Shown one piece after another: positions 63,985 to 64,000 of a stretch of DNA of 64,000 nt. Location of the stretch: positions 241,252-305,251 of the forward strand of contig NW_019775403.1 in NCBI RefSeq assembly GCF_001039355.2, given 5' to 3'. Origin of the DNA: Lingula anatina (taxonomy: Eukaryota; Brachiopoda; Lingulata; Lingulida; Lingulidae). The notes below the pieces were generated by a model. That model was not told the DNA's origin and ran no database searches. It saw only the letters and a list, made by a program, of their open reading frames with translations. The translations under genes were made by a program, and so were the position numbers. Numbering within the stretch: position 1 is the stretch's first letter; each line of letters begins with the position of its first letter.

Positions 63985-64000
63985 CTACAAGGCACAATTA

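Noticed and set aside
1-64000. tRNA genes, rRNA genes and CRISPR arrays
   Set aside because: No box A/box B pair with a cloverleaf, no rRNA similarity and no regularly spaced short repeats were seen.

Overview
The window is nuclear DNA of an invertebrate animal. The genes are split by many short introns with GT-AG borders, the sequence is AT-rich, and simple repeats, homopolymer runs, an N-filled gap and small non-autonomous transposons are frequent. Several gene products resemble vertebrate proteins closely (FMO, syntaxin-6, IMP3, NUBPL). A diverged mitochondrial seryl-tRNA synthetase paralogue (SLIMP-like) and a marine-invertebrate style of interspersed repeat point to a non-vertebrate bilaterian, perhaps a lophotrochozoan or non-vertebrate deuterostome. 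The species cannot be fixed from the sequence. Gene models were built by hand from splice signals, reading-frame continuity and recall of protein families. For the five genes complete in the window with introns, the exon lengths sum to a multiple of three.

Layout, left to right: (1) 646-2535 (+), the 3' four exons of a flavin-containing monooxygenase. (2) 2914-9209, an approximately 3 kb near-identical tandem duplication containing the last five exons of the next gene twice. (3) 6283-13436 (-), a 16-exon, 618-aa mitochondrial seryl-tRNA synthetase-like protein whose catalytic residues are mostly replaced. (4) 14524-25305 (+), an 11-exon, 2191-aa largely disordered protein with an AT-hook, a SUMO-interacting-like motif and a C-terminal bromodomain; it is head-to-head with (3). 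(5) 25306-29522, non-coding, with a 341-bp CACTA-type MITE and a foldback sequence. (6) 29523-43144 (-), syntaxin-6, 8 exons, 252 aa, with an apparent U12-type AT-AC intron and a 652-base assembly gap in another intron. (7) 43145-48292, non-coding, with a pair of inverted repeats and an interspersed repeat copy. (8) 48293-49240 (-), a single-exon MYND zinc-finger protein, head-to-head with (9) 50406-53282 (+), IMP3 of the small-subunit processome, 6 exons, 183 aa, with a U12-type GT-AG intron. (10) 54427-57288 (-), an unrecognised 663-aa Ser/Thr/Cys-rich protein. (11) 60003-63984 (-), nine exons of NUBPL, cut at its 5' end by the window edge.

These are unrelated housekeeping and regulatory genes, as usual for an animal chromosome; there is no operon. 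Two of them serve mitochondria (SerRS-like protein; NUBPL for complex I Fe-S clusters). The most unusual items are the catalytically degenerate SerRS paralogue with its duplicated 3' end, the two minor-spliceosome introns, the long-exon bromodomain protein and the CACTA MITE.
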